Source: Branchiostoma floridae (lineage: Eukaryota > Chordata > Leptocardii > Amphioxiformes > Branchiostomatidae). From it: 64,000 nt of DNA. The notes under the pieces were generated by a model. The model was not told the origin of the DNA and made no database searches. It saw only the letters and a list, made by a program, of their open reading frames with translations. The position numbers and the translations under genes are program-made. Location of the stretch: NCBI RefSeq assembly GCF_000003815.2, contig NC_049984.1, positions 26,575,286-26,639,285 of the forward strand, written 5' to 3'. Positions 10,791 to 21,214 of the stretch are shown piece by piece; the stretch's first letter is position 1; each line of letters begins with the position of its first letter.

Positions 10791-11074
10791 AGTGCGTAGT
10801 TATATAAATGTGATGATCATATTAAGTATTCGTCACTTTGTAATGTCTTGTTAAGAAATACGATTAATGTGAAAAAAGTTGATCATTGTTTAGATTGTAC
10901 ATTTCAACCATTAGTGGGAAAAAGGAAAATGCCTTCATCATCATTTTTATGTCATACAATTTCAATTTGTGCCACATAATGTTCTCCTTGTAATTTAAGG
11001 TATTAAATGTTGTATTACATGTATGGCAAAATTGAAACGTGAAAAGTAGATGGCACTAACAAAGGCATACATTT
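10791..11074. other. AT-rich, nothing seen
   Basis: No ORF, repeat or motif that I can support. Confidence 0.4.
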
Positions 11075-11666
11075 TTGTAATCTAAGGGACCTGAGAAGGC
11101 TGGTCTACATCCCATTCAGCGGGCCCAAAATCGGTGACATAGGCGGGGCGGAGGCTAGGGTGGACCTGAAGGTGATGAGGGATAAAGAACCCTTATCATC
11201 TTGTGTGCGGACCCTTGTCATGATTGGGCTCAGGTTCAGGGACAAGGGATGAAGGAAAGTACAGCAACAGGCCGATGAGTGGTCTAAGGAGATGCCAAAT
11301 GTTCTGAAGGACACGCTGCTCAACTACAGCGTCCTACACTGGTCCACTTCCAAGGTGAGCTACCTAAAACTTAATGTGGTTTGAGCAAAATTATTTATTT
11401 TAATGTACACCCAATCGAATGCAAATTCTTAAAAAGTATTCTAACCCTTACATTCTATCTGAAACCTTTCTATATTTCAATTTATATCATAAACCTTGTG
11501 TTGCCCTAAATTTGAATTTCAGCTTTGCCGCAGGCTTGTTGTTCCACAAGAGGAGGTTGACAGCTTTTGGGAAGAGAAGCTTCAACCGTTCATTGCCAAC
11601 CGACGAGCGAGCAGTGGTCCAGGTCAAAGAGCAAACGGGCCGCACAAAGACACATACAGTTTGTGA
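11075..11666 (+). pseudogene. Two-exon pseudogene, unknown transposon-type protein
   Basis: Exon 1, about 11,075-11,354, reads LRRLVYIPFSGPKIGDIGG and later DEWSKEMPNVLKDTLLNYS with one internal TGA (near 11,250), then donor AAG|GTGAGC. Exon 2 starts at 11,523 after TTGAATTTCAG with LCRRLVVPQEEVDSFWEEKL and stops at 11,664-11,666. Splicing joins codon boundaries, so the frame is continuous except for the TGA. The family is not recognised. Confidence 0.45.
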
Positions 11667-11849
11667 TCAATTAATAAAAATTACAAAGTGAAATTTTTCT
11701 TACATGTAAAAAGGTTAAAGGAAATATCGATAAAGGTTGACCAGAAAATTAAAACATATCGTATTGATATCAACAGTGACGAGTTGACAAGCATGGAGGA
11801 TGGTCGAGATCCCAGAACTGATAAGCGAATCACTGACAGGGGAGACGTT

Positions 11850-12346
11850 ACTCGGAGGGCATGATAACCAGTCTCATGGATGCGCTCTTTACAACCACCG
11901 AGATGGATCAGAGTACATTCGAGACCAACGAGAAGGCCTCCTTGAGCCAGTTGGATGGGAACAGGATGGCGGCAATGCGGGGTGAGTCGAATGTCTTGTT
12001 TATTGGCTCAGACTAAATGACCTTTCAAATGATAGAAAAATTACAAAAGCTTGCATATTGCTGTAGAAGAGGACCAGTACTAGATATCTAACTGGAAGGG
12101 GGTAGAAGTGAAACCAGGGCAGCTAGTGACCGTAGTGTACAGTGAACCCGACCGCTGCTTCTATGTAGGGAAAGTGCTGAAGACCAGGAAGGAAAAGGAG
12201 GACAAGGAGGAGGAAGGGCAGGTGAAGGTTCCATTCTTCAAGCCTGCAAGGAAGGCCATGGTGAACTTGGGGCCTCCGGAGTGGATGAACCAGAAGTTTG
12301 TGCTTGACACAAACGTTCACATGTCAAAAGCCGGGCAGAAACTCCA
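11850..12346 (+). pseudogene. Two-exon pseudogene with SH3-like C-terminal segment
   Basis: Exon 1 ends at 11,981 (coding SLMDALFTTTEMDQSTFE, then KASLSQLDGNRMAAM) before a strong donor GGTGAGT. Exon 2 begins at 12,067 after TGCTGTAG. Joining in phase 1 gives an acidic link, one in-frame TAG, then NWKGVEVKPGQLVTVVYSE, DRCFYVGKVLKT, a Lys/Glu-rich loop and VKVPFFKPARK. The strand pattern V-x-Y-x-x-(R/W)-x-(F/Y)-x-G-x-V-L resembles small beta-barrel (Tudor/SH3-like) C-termini seen in transposon proteins; that is inference. The single stop suggests recent loss of function. Confidence 0.4.
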
Positions 12347-12419
12347 CAACTGTGCATGTTACTCAAGCAGATGGCAGTTATGCCGAGTACTGTGGCAGTC
12401 CTGTTCATCTGTGATGTTC

Positions 12420-13035
12420 TTAATAATTTATGGATTCGTCATTTAGCCAGGGACGACATATCGCCACTAGGGCGGTTTTCAATGTGCCCTGCGTTACATC
12501 ATAAAACAAAGGTTCAAATCACTTAAATACATCAAACATAAAACATAATACAACAAACCAAGGAAATGCATACAAGCAATACACGCAAACTCATAATAAT
12601 AAGTAAAGTAAATAAGGTAGAATGAAATTTGTACATCAATGATTTAGAAACAAAGCAAATAAACTGTTCAGTGGTAAGGCATTCCTTTTTATAAATGTGT
12701 TTGAAAGATTCAACAGAGACTGCTGCCAAGTCGCAGCCCAGGATAACCCTACCTGCCCCGAGTTTCTGAAGTTTGTCTATGTAAACCTTGCTACCTTGGT
12801 CCCATGCGGTACTACAGTTCTGTAAGTGTGGAAGGAAAAGTGATGAGTATATGGTCACTAAGGCTTGTTTGTTGATGAAAGGCTTGAGACACTTCATGAT
12901 ACCGATAACTTGGGAGAGCTTCTTTGCGACATGACTGATGTGATCATTCCACTGTAGAGCACTGTCAAGTACTACACCTAAGTACTTAAATGCGTGTACC
13001 TGGTAAATGTTTGACCCTGCTAATGTGAGATGCAA
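12420..13035 (-). mobile_element. CR1/L2-like LINE, 3' end
   Basis: The minus-strand frame from 13,035 carries the post-palm RT signature FKYLGVVLDSALQWNDHI, LKPFINKQALVTIYSSLFLP and LGAGRVILG, then KHIYKKECLTTEQF. After the stop the minus strand reads through GCAGGGCACATTGAAAAC and CCCTGGCTAAATGACGAATC, which resembles the short conserved 3' tail of CR1/L2-like elements. The copy is severely 5'-truncated, beginning after the YADD motif. It is distinct from the RT at 9.9-10.8 kb. Confidence 0.75.
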
Positions 13036-13099
13036 ATTACTGTATACGGCTTTTGACCTCTATAAAATTGAACTATATTATTTTGAACTATAAAATTGG

Positions 13100-13440
13100 A
13101 GATTGGTTGAGTCCAAACACGATGCTGACGTACTTGACGGGGAAGCGGAAACAGTCACTGAACGTATGTTTTCAGCGGGAGTAATCCATTTCAAGGAGAA
13201 GGGCTACAGAGAGGAAGCAACGTTTGCAGAAATTGTTCTGAACTGGCACTAAGCAACTGACGGCCGTGGACTGAGCCAGCAGACAAGAAGGGAGTACAAC
13301 ATGGCATTGTTGAAGTTCCTTTATGAGGTCTGGATGCCATGTTACAACTGTGCACCAGGCTACACCATGCTGGACGTCAACAGACCAATCAAGGGAACCA
13401 AAAGGCCTCACAGGGGAAGTTGTGGTCGCCCTTGTGTGTA
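13100..13440 (+). pseudogene. Unrecognised transposon-type exon fragment
   Basis: The + strand reads DVLDGEAETVTERMFSAGVI, then FKEKGYREEATFAEIVLNWH, one stop (TAA), ATDGRGLSQQTRREYNM and LKFLYEVWMPCY, ending GYTMLDVNRPIKG. The D-G-R-G-L-S and W-M-P blocks resemble a large uncharacterised protein family common in cnidarian and lancelet repeats (from memory). One in-frame stop breaks it. The minus-strand frames over it are shadows. Confidence 0.4.
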
Positions 13441-13694
13441 ACATCGAAAGCCAGGAGCAAAGACGCTTGATGATAACGTAACAGAGGCCTCACAGGATAT
13501 GTAATCCTTTCATTTGCTTCGACTATGCCGTAAGGCAGGGTAATCTTTGCGGTACGTGATGCGGTACACTTAGTGTACAATCGAAGATAATGCCCAAGCA
13601 AGTTGCTTGTTATAGGTGAAGTATTGGAAGATATTCTAGATTCGAAGTTCCACCAACTAGGTCTTGAACTCACTGGTTTGAAGAGCCTAAGTTC

Positions 13695-14125
13695 ATGGCG
13701 TTCTACAGCATACTGATCAGCCTGTTCAGCTTGTTCTGTTTCAAGTGCAAGAAGGACAAACCCCGGGTACAATTAAAGAAGACAGGAACCATAGCGACAG
13801 TTATCCAAAGCTGTAACTCCTGTGGGAAGGACAGCTTTACGTGGAGGTCGCAGTCGTTTGTTTTTGGGACGTACCCTGCTGGGAACATTCTTGTCAGTTT
13901 TGCAATTCTCATGTCTGGAGTCAGAATCTAAAAAAAAAACCTTTCCCCTGTTCAAGCATACAGGAATGTCCATGTTTTCTACTAGAACATTTTTCTACCA
14001 CCAGTCGAAGTTCCTGTTTCCATCCATCCTCCGTCATTGGGAAGCGTACCGACAGAGCCTTATCGACTGCCTCAAAGGAAAGGGCGATGCCAAGTGGACT
14101 GGGGATGCTATGACTACAATATTAG
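13695..14125 (+). pseudogene. Kolobok-like transposase N-terminal portion, frameshifted
   Basis: Part 1 (13,695-13,931) has a zinc ribbon: FCFKCKKDKP, then QSCNSCGKDSFTWRSQ, followed by YPAGNILVSFAILMSGV. Part 2 continues in another frame with LFKHTGMSMFSTRTFFYHQ, HWEAYRQSLIDCLKGKG and KWTGDAM. The order zinc ribbon, W-x-S-Q, (P/A)AGN-(I/L)-L, T-F-F-x-H-Q, then the G-D-(G/A) motif matches large DDE-type transposases of the Kolobok-like/THAP-associated kind. The frame changes inside the A-run beginning near 13,931, a likely slippage site. The homology stops around the first catalytic Asp (G-D-A), so this is a truncated, dead copy. Confidence 0.6.
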
Positions 14126-14640
14126 ATAGAAAATGTGTTTATTTCTATTGTGTCATCACGCCATTAAATTTATTGTTTTATTTCTATTCATAGCTTCACA
14201 CTACTGCTACCAGATACAGAGAAGCACCGTAAGTGTTCAAACATGGCATCTGTACATGAACAGTTTCTGTCAAACTGATACCATTCCTTAGCAATTCCAT
14301 CTACAGGATGACCGGAGAGCAAGATAATGACGCTTTTAATGACGTTTTGGGGCAAGCACAAGAGTTGAACGCCGACATTGCAGCCCAGGCTCATAATGAG
14401 GAACAAGCCCCCCCCAGGTACCCCAGCCAGGACTACCTCCAGGATAACCAACGCCGCCGCAGTACCCGGTCCCTGAATCATTATCACAGAACATTTGTAT
14501 TGCTGCCAACAATATTTTAAGTGGGCATCATTGCCGGCAGCTAGCGGATTGTGCACCGCGAGGATTAAGATACATGATTCATCTACAAGTGCTCAGTTGT
14601 AATCTGGCGTGAACTGTTGGTACGGAAGCATGACATCCCT
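14126..14640. other. Exon-like polar ORF and intergenic sequence
   Basis: A small + strand frame at 14,308-14,520 begins right after an acceptor-like CTACAG and is acidic and Gln/Asn-rich (DAFNDVLGQAQELNADIAAQ, then EEQAPPRYPSQDYL). It could be a transposon accessory exon. No domain is recognised. The rest of the interval is unremarkable. Confidence 0.25.
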
Positions 14641-15180
14641 TCCAAAGCTCAGTCATACAGATGAAGCACAGAAGAAATGCAGGAGAAACACACCAGGCAA
14701 AAGAAGAGCTATTTCCTGTGTGTATCTTGCCTTTTTTCCCCAGTCAGAGAGCTTCTAATGTTTGTTTAAGAGGACATACAACGGACAACTTTCCTTTTCG
14801 CCAATTAGAGACAGTGAATCTTATGTGTGCCTCTTGTGATTCCTGGTAATCAGTCACACCCTAGGAGGAGAGATGGGCAGAGCTGATGGTCAACAGGCTC
14901 TTATCCTTACAGTCTCTGCAGCTGATTAAGGGTGAAAAATCAATTATCACGGTAATTAGCTATGATTCCATTGGCTTTCCCTTCTGTTTCCCTCAGCCAT
15001 GCATGGGAATCACATTGGAAAAGTGTTCCTGTATGCATCAACTGTATGACTGAGCTTCGCAAGGGATGCGCCTGGCTGATATTCAAGAGATTTGGCAGAT
15101 AAGTTTTAAAATTTGTACTTGCATAATTTCTTCTAAAGAAAAAGATCATTAATAAAACGCAGAACGAATGATAGAAACAA
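14641..15180. other. No gene seen
   Basis: Short frames only. I see no repeat or motif that can be supported. Confidence 0.35.
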
Positions 15181-15235
15181 AAATTAGTGCAAGGATTTAT
15201 CTATACCATAATATACTGCCCTCTTTACTGGAGTT

Positions 15236-15775
15236 CTCGACGATCATGGACATGCCCAAGGACCCAAGGCTCCATAACAACTATAAAGCAGCTGCCAGAC
15301 AATGGGTCGTGAAGTTCCGAGACACTACATACCTCGAAGATTGTACGCCATACATGCACTGTAAGTTAATTATACATACTATTGTTACACATTGTTAAGA
15401 AACTATTCAATGTACAGACCGTGTTAGCCCTTAGCTATGCATGTAAAATCTTTCAACAAATAATTGAGTAACAGGTAATAAGAACATCTACTTTGACTAG
15501 AGAAATAGAACAATAAAAAAATTCAGAGAATAATGTCTCCCAACACCTGTCATGTTTGTGCTGTGAACGTATTTCATGAATTTAGAAGTTTCAAACATAT
15601 ATATTTTTTCAGAATTTGCCTGCCATGCTGGTGACCAGCTTGAAGAACATCCGTTCTTGCATTATGTGAATTGTGAGACGGTTAAAATAAAAACATGTGC
15701 AGACGAGGCGGTACAACTTGGCCACGCAGAAGGGGGGAGGGTACAACCACAGCAAGTGGACCGAGCAGGTAATTT
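15236..15775 (+). pseudogene. Dispersed repeat copy 2 with two exons of a transposon protein
   Basis: The upstream exon ends near 15,361 with DPRLHNNYKAAARQWVVKF and TPYMH before donor TGTAAGTT. The intron (from 15,362) and the next exon are homologous to 3342-3720. The second exon starts after TTTTTTCAG at about 15,612: EEHPFLHYVNCET, then after a one-base frame change HVQTRRYNLATQKGGG and NHSKWTEQ before donor GGTAATTT. The upstream exon's T-P-Y-M-H resembles the T-x-Y-M-H block that precedes this segment in uncharacterised transposon proteins. Intron and exon are conserved together between the two copies. Confidence 0.5.
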
Positions 15776-16640
15776 CATATATATCTACATATGTTCATAT
15801 GTTGAATTTGATACCTGCTGAAGACATGATGTTGGAAGTGTAACACTAGATCACCTTATCCTTTATCTGTTATTTTTATAAACAGGGTACGATATATGCC
15901 GGATAAATTGTACGGCAAAACCTAGATCTTACGACAAAACATTCCGCACAACACACACAAACACTTGTGTATAAAGGAAACGGCAGAATCAGTCTATGTT
16001 CCTAACCAAGAATAGACATATACGGGCAACCAAGCACACACAAAATCTTTAAAAGTATTCCTCCTACATAATGGCAAAAATAATACATGTGTGACCAATG
16101 ACATCGCCTCGTGAGATCGCATGACTCTATTCATTCTTTCCCAAGAAAGACAAGCCGTACACGTGTACGTTTGTAACATTCTCTGTTTGAAAGGTGTTTT
16201 CTTGAGCTACATCCAAGAAAAGATGAACCGCCCTAGGAGGAAGGGATAGTCGTTCCCGTGTAGTGTTTGTGCACTGCAGTGCGGTACTTATTCTATTGAA
16301 TGCAGTGATTGCCAAGTGTGGACGCACAGGTAATGAACTCCTTTTGAAAGAAAAGATAAGGACATTAGATCTGCTTTTTGTAATTCTATTATGTCATAAT
16401 GCCTTACTCGATTGAAGATTGTATGCAGGCTCATGATGCATCGATTATTATTATGCACAGTCAGGATTTTTATTGTGTGCCCAATCATTCATTGTAGTTT
16501 AATGTAAAGATGCACGATGGCGTTGTGCCAATGACAGAGATCAAAGTGCATCCTCCTGAATGTCATAATGGGGCGGGAAATGAAGTATAGAGTCTTGTAA
16601 AATCTCGTATGGAGTAAATTAGAATCAGGTAGGATAGACT
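15776..16640. other. No gene seen
   Basis: AT-leaning sequence with only short frames. A possible donor-like CACAGGTAATG lies near 16,324. Nothing else can be supported. Confidence 0.35.
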
Positions 16641-16643
16641 GAG

Positions 16644-17083
16644 GTGAGGACCGACGCCACCCTGTCCCCTGAAGACGAGATTGCCCGGTTCACGGAGGAC
16701 ACGGCTCTCCACGCCCACAACGACGACGACCTTTTCCACCGGCTCCGCCAGCTGATAGGGGAGGACCCAAAGGAGCTCCTCGAGATGACGGGCTTGGACG
16801 TCAAGGCGCAGGCCTCGGCCATACGCCTGGCGCACTTCGCCATTTTAACCGCGAACGAGACCCTGGCGGCGCAGCCCGTCCAGCGGGACGAGGCCAGCAG
16901 GGAGGCAGCCCGGGCAGCCGTCGACTTAGTCCAAGACGGGCCTTCCACTTTGGGAAAGAGCCAGAGGAAGCGGCCGACTACGCCGCGGACGAACGCCCCT
17001 GGTCAGCCTCCCAGGAAACAACGGAGAGAGCGAGAGCCAGACACGAGTTCCGAGTCGGACAGCGACGAGGACGATCTACAGGT
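16644..17083 (+). CDS. GC-rich exon, acidic/basic low-complexity tail, unknown
   Basis: The open frame runs from GTGAGGACCGACGCC to a donor-like CTACAGGTTGGTAA at about 17,080 and is far more GC-rich than its surroundings. Residues 1-90 are helical and acidic (EDEIARFTEDTALHAHNDDD, LRQLIGEDPKELLEM). They are followed by an Ala-rich helix (EASREAARAAVDLV), a basic patch (PPRKQRRERE) that could be a nuclear signal, and a Ser/Asp/Glu tail (SSESDSDEDD). Such a layout fits a transposon DNA-binding accessory protein or a chromatin protein. I do not recognise it. Its composition suggests a different origin from its neighbours. Confidence 0.4.
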
Positions 17084-17707
17084 TGGTAATAGTTTTTTTC
17101 TGAGATATTGCGTATGTTTTCCTCTGCCATGTTCTCCGTGTGTTCTTCCTTGACATAGACAAACGTGCCTGATCAAATTTAGACCCCGGGCCGTTTCCCT
17201 CCGCGGGCGTCGCAGATGACTCAAGGGCGCCCGACACGTGGTAGACACCAAAGCGTCAAGGACAAGCAACATTTTGTTTCGGTATCCCCGACCGCGGTAC
17301 CATTTGGGTGTGATCTTGATCTGTTTTGACCGAGCGACCCCACTCTATGTTAGGGGGGCCCCGTACACAGGGCAGACAAGGCCAACTTGGCAATGGCCGG
17401 ACCGTTACATGTTTTATACCTCAAGTGGCGAAAAGACACGAGGGTGTCGTAGTGTGTGTGGGTGATGCATGAGCCCACGGGAACCTGGCACGGGACGAGT
17501 ACCCGACCAGCGGATGGTGCGTTTGCATGCGTGATATGGCCCGGAAAGCCACGGTTTGACAATGCATGACCTTAACCTAACTTAAGAGCCTGGCACGGGT
17601 GGTGCATCCACGCCAGGGACAGGCGGATGTCTTTAAGTGTTGCATGGAAAAACCGGCATCACGGCTTGGAACGGTAGGAGTGCCTCCCGCAAGCGGAAAT
17701 AATGCAT
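17084..17707. other. GC-moderate, non-coding
   Basis: No protein homology is seen. Several CCTGGCACGGG-type phrases recur (near 17,490 and 17,590), so an old repeat is possible. Confidence 0.3.
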
Positions 17708-17772
17708 GTGCTGGACCGCGTTGTAATGAGTGGTGCAACGTCTCGATGCGAGACCGCTGGTTTGAACCTAAG
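17708..17772 (+). ncRNA. tRNA-like segment (degenerate, possible SINE head)
   Basis: The text TTGTAATGAGTGGTGCAACG at 17,721 looks like a Pol III A box with a D-loop. GGTTTGAACCT at 17,759-17,769 looks like a B box (consensus GGTTCGANTCC). The 38-bp spacing is right for a tRNA. CTCGATGCGAG between them could form an anticodon-type hairpin. A full cloverleaf with a paired acceptor stem was not found, so a functional tRNA gene is unlikely. Confidence 0.25.
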
Positions 17773-17854
17773 ATTTAGTGCCATCGCATGCGAGGCACGG
17801 CGACGAGCATGGTCAGAAGACGAAGAATACATCGTTATTTTTTTTCCAATTCCA

Positions 17855-18235
17855 GGGTTCTACGCAGATGGTGAATGCAAACCTGGGAGTGATGGTATTT
17901 CCCAGCCAACTTCTTCTGGCAGAGTTGTCAGCACACATGAGCAAACCTTGCCCACAGTCTCAAGTGGAAAAGGTTCATCAAGAATGCTGGTGCACATGTT
18001 AACAGGAAATCAGTCACGATGGCGACGGTTGCTACAAAGACGAAGAGAGGTGTATAGTATCTGGTCAGGATGACGATTTCCGTGATGATGAGTCAATGTC
18101 CTTGGAACTGTCAGCTCAAGTGATGGACTAAGGAAGCGAGTACCAGCCCTCCACGGATGAGGAGATGAATGAGGAGCCGTGTAGCAGTCGCTCTGCAGAA
18201 CAGGAGCCGCGTAGTTCCCCACCCAAACATGGTTT
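17855..18235 (+). pseudogene. Exon-like fragment of an uncharacterised protein
   Basis: After a good acceptor (polypyrimidine tract, CAATTCCAG at about 17,854) the + strand reads STQMVNANLGVMVFPSQLLL, SAHMSKPCPQSQVEKVHQEC and CWC. It then passes a stop into a strongly acidic stretch ELSAQVMD, stop, GSEYQPSTDEEMNEEPCSS. Two stops break it. Family not recognised. Confidence 0.3.
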
Positions 18236-18504
18236 GTTCCTGATCCTCTGGACCTGTCTAGTATAGCTGATTGCTACCTGGTGCAGTTGCCCGAGCTGTG
18301 GGTGCAGGAAGCACCGTGTTATAAGTGACTCTCAAATTTGATGATTGTCGCCATACGGGGATAACCACATCAGGAAACATTCTACTATTCTAAGTGAGGT
18401 GCGAAGACGCTCCTGACCTGGTTTCGCATTCTTGAAAGGCGACACCTGGTCGGGAGTAGTCCACGTGACCTCACGACACACCTGGACATTCTCACCTGCT
18501 AAAG

Positions 18505-18518
18505 GGGGTATTTAAACC
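18505..18518 (+). promoter_or_regulatory. Candidate TATA box
   Basis: TATTTAAA sits in GGGGGTATTTAAACCG, preceded by E-box-like CACGTG at about 18,461 and followed about 30 bp on by TTCCTCCTTAGCCC, a plausible initiator. An AATAAA lies at about 18,820. The promoter-to-polyA spacing of about 300 bp could mark a retroelement long terminal repeat, but no second copy is in the window. Confidence 0.3.
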
Positions 18519-18599
18519 GTGAGAATTCCTCCTTAGCCCTCTTTGACCTTCGCGGGAGTCTTCAAATAGAGCATCGCCGTTTTGGGGATGAACTTTTCT

Positions 18600-18740
18600 T
18601 GATATGTGGGGGGTAGGGAACCGGGGGGTAGGGAACCGGTGGGTAGTGGTGAGAGATGGCAATGTATTTTTTAGATTCTAGAAGTTTGTAGTATTTTGTA
18701 GAAGTTTGTATGTAGTAATTTGTAGAAGTTTTAATTTTTT
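18600..18740. repeat. Short tandem repeats
   Basis: GGGGGGTAGGGAACCGG occurs about twice around 18,607-18,650, and TAGAAGTTTGTAGTATTTTG-type text repeats about three times from 18,678 to 18,735. Both look like simple slippage repeats. Confidence 0.6.
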
Positions 18741-18851
18741 GTCGTGTTCCTGCAACGTCCTTTCAAGAAATATAGATGTTTGTAATGTTACGTACCATGG
18801 TTTAAGTGTTTTCAACTCCAATAAAAGGAGACGTCGACGGCGGAGTTCATA

Positions 18852-19405
18852 ATGATTCGGCCTCAACGCCTCGCTCCTCCGCCCCCGCCCGTGCCGGCTC
18901 AGGCGGCAGCTCCGCCGCCGGCCCCAGTTCCGCCGCCCCCGGGGCCACCAGTGCAGGTGTACAAGCAGCAGTGGTTTGTCCAGCTCCTGGCCGGCAGGCC
19001 CAGGCTCCTCCGGCCCCAGTTCCGCCGCCCCTGGGGCCACCAGTGCAGGCACAAGCTTCCGTTGTTCCTCCAGTTCCTGGACAGCAGACCAAGGCTCCGC
19101 CGGCTCCAGTTCTGCCGCCCCGGGGCCTCCAGTGCAGGCACAAGTGACCGTGGTTCCGCCAGTTCCTGGCCAGCAGGCCCAGGGCGGTCTCCAGGAGGTA
19201 GGCTCGGTGATATTTCTTTGTTTTGTTCGGTTAGTATGATGGGCGCAGGATTTTTTTTGTGATTTTGTAGCGTAACAGTACCGTGTGTTGGCGTTGTAAG
19301 TTTTTTTTCCGATTGTGATTATAACCACTCCCTCTTTTTTTATTAGCAACTGGAAGAGATCCTGGTAGAAAAGATCAGAGCGGGTGGATACGATCGCAAA
19401 GATTA
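18852..19405 (+). pseudogene. Proline-rich repeat protein exon pair, frameshifted
   Basis: From ATG 18,852 the product is Pro/Ala/Gln-rich. A unit of about 30 codons recurs about three times, of the type PPAPVPPPxGPPVQAQ plus VVPPVPGQQ. Anchor GTGCAGG occurs at 18,951, 19,043 and 19,132, so successive units are 92 and 89 bp instead of 90. That explains why the repeat motif hops between reading frames: each unit carries an indel. After the repeat a donor-like GGAGGTAGGC precedes a short exon at about 19,348 (after TTATTAG) reading QLEEILVEKIRAGGYDRKD then a stop. Antisense Gly/Arg-rich frames are shadows. Confidence 0.45.
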
Positions 19406-19481
19406 AAGATCGCACCTATTTCCAGCTAGTCCGACTGGTGACAAGAGCCCGTCGTACCCGGAATGGGGCAGTAGTGCGGAT

Positions 19482-19700
19482 ATGTTCGCGTCATCGTCAA
19501 GTTTTGATGAGCCTTTGTCCGTCGTATCTACACTGCCCGTGAATGCTGTTGAGGAGGAAGCGTTAACGTTGGACCTTAGAACTGTAATTCCGGAGACGCA
19601 GAACCTCACACAGTCACAGCAAGTTCCAGTCTCTCTGATCAAACAGCCACCACTAAACCCAACAGCCAGACAAAAGGAGCATGAATATTATGTACACAAT
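19482..19700 (+). other. Small Ser/Thr/Pro-rich ORF
   Basis: The open frame is FASSSSFDEPLSVVSTLPVN, then EEEALTLDLRTVIPETQNL and a Gln-rich part. Composition is like a transactivation or linker region. It lies between the Pro-rich exon and the MULE exon and could belong to either. Not recognised. Confidence 0.25.
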
Positions 19701-19825
19701 CGCTTTGTACATGCGAATTGTTTAACATACATTTTAACTGCAAACATGTTTTATTGTTTTAAATGTATGTGCAGATGTACTTTGAATGTTAAATCTAAGT
19801 AAATCTGTTTCCTATCGTCTTTTAG

Positions 19826-20317
19826 GTCTCCAGCCTGCCTACTACGAGAAGGCAGGTGCATACGAGTTTATGCGGAAGCTGATGGTCCTGCACTTCTTGC
19901 CGGCCGAGCACATCAGAGGTGCGTTCGTCGAGATGGGGCAGCAGACAGACCATCCGTTGCTGGTGCAGCTTATGGAGTACATGGAGGGTGAGTGGCTGCG
20001 CAACAGCGTGTGGACGGTGGAGGAATGGAGTGTCTACTACCCGCACAACGACACTGAGGGCTACCACACCAGACTCAACAGGAAAGCCCAATACAGCTTA
20101 CCGTTTTATATTCTAGTTGATCTGCTGCACACTGAGTCGCAGTACGTGAGTCTGCAGGCTTGTTAGTATGAATCGGCTAGCAAGGCACAAACGGAAGCCG
20201 TACCGGGTGCTGGAGAGCAAGCTGTTCAAGTTGTGGGACGAGTACCACAAAAAGGAACGGAGGACGTCTTCCTTCCTGCGAGCGGTGTCACGCCTCAATG
20301 GCCCTGTCAACAAGTGA
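19826..20317 (+). pseudogene. MULE (Mutator-like) transposase C-terminal domain
   Basis: The exon begins at 19,826 after TCGTCTTTTAG and reads FMRKLMVLHFLPAEHIRGAF, then VQLMEYMEGEWL, VWTVEEWSVYYPHNDTEGYH, TRLNRKAQYSLPFYILVDLL. The order L-P-x-E-x-I, W-x-x-x-x-W-x-V-(Y/F), N-D-T-E-G-(W/Y)-H-x-R-L-N is the post-catalytic region of animal MULE transposases. A frame change near 20,160-20,170 leads into RLARHKRKPYRVLESKLFKL and a terminal stop at 20,315-20,317, the usual Lys/Arg-rich tail. No catalytic acids are in this fragment. The MULE core found at 26.8 kb lies downstream, so they are separate or rearranged copies. Confidence 0.7.
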
Positions 20318-20584
20318 ACTTCATTGAGACGATGTTTGCGGAACATCTACTACTAGGGAAACACATGGATATGACAAATGTCCGAACTCTGCGAATGGAT
20401 ATGGGGAGGACCCTCCTTACATTTACTTCAGGTGATGAATTGTGTACAGTGCTAGAGCTCAAATTACATTCTTGTAACTTTGGTAACTAATAAAACAGTA
20501 AGGTGAACCTGACATTCGAATTAAGATTTACATTCACAAACTTTATCACCCTAACAGCTACATATTGTATGTAATTGTGAATAA

Positions 20585-20685
20585 ATGGCCTGCATGGATT
20601 TTATTATGATGTGATGTGATTATATTATTATATGGCTTATATTATTATATGGATTTTATTATGATGTGATTATATTATTATATGG
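20585..20685. repeat. AT-rich tandem repeat
   Basis: GTGATTATATTATTATATGG and close variants recur about three times, interspersed with ATTTTATTATGATGTGAT. A simple AT-rich microsatellite-like array. Confidence 0.75.
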
Positions 20686-20689
20686 ACAC

Positions 20690-21200
20690 TACCATCCCTG
20701 TGAACCCTGGAAAACAGAAAGGAGCATACGCAAAAGAGGTAGTAAAAAAAGTCCCCTTTAAGTAAGTCACTCAGGAAAAGCTATAGCCTTATTGCCATCA
20801 CATATCATCCAGAGTAACAGCTCATGCCCAATCTTTGCTTCTTGATTGAGCTAAGCAGTCAGGAGCCAGCAAGTAGGATGGTATCCACGCAAATGATAAT
20901 GATCCATCTTACCTCACAAAGAGTCTCATACAAAACTATCTCACCACAACAAAACTACGAGCACTCTGAGTAAGGCGTGTTTGGCACTTTAGGCAGTGAA
21001 AAAGAAGTGATAGGCAGCTTGGAATAATGAAACACATACTAGATGTGATTCAAATTTGTAACATGAGGGTCAATTTCCCTTATAGAAATTAATTAGTATG
21101 CAAATCTTCAATCAAACCAAATACGGAAAGTTCAATCATCATAAAGTCAGTGTGACTATGGTTTAATGTATAAAGTAGATTAATTTCTATCTATTTTGTT
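20690..21200. other. No gene seen
   Basis: AT-rich sequence with short frames only. Confidence 0.4.
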
Positions 21201-21214
21201 TTTACAGAGTATCA

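Noticed and set aside
18678-19415. Long minus-strand Gly/Trp/Ala/Arg-rich ORF
   Set aside because: Antisense shadow of the proline-rich repeat; GC-rich repeats keep several frames open.
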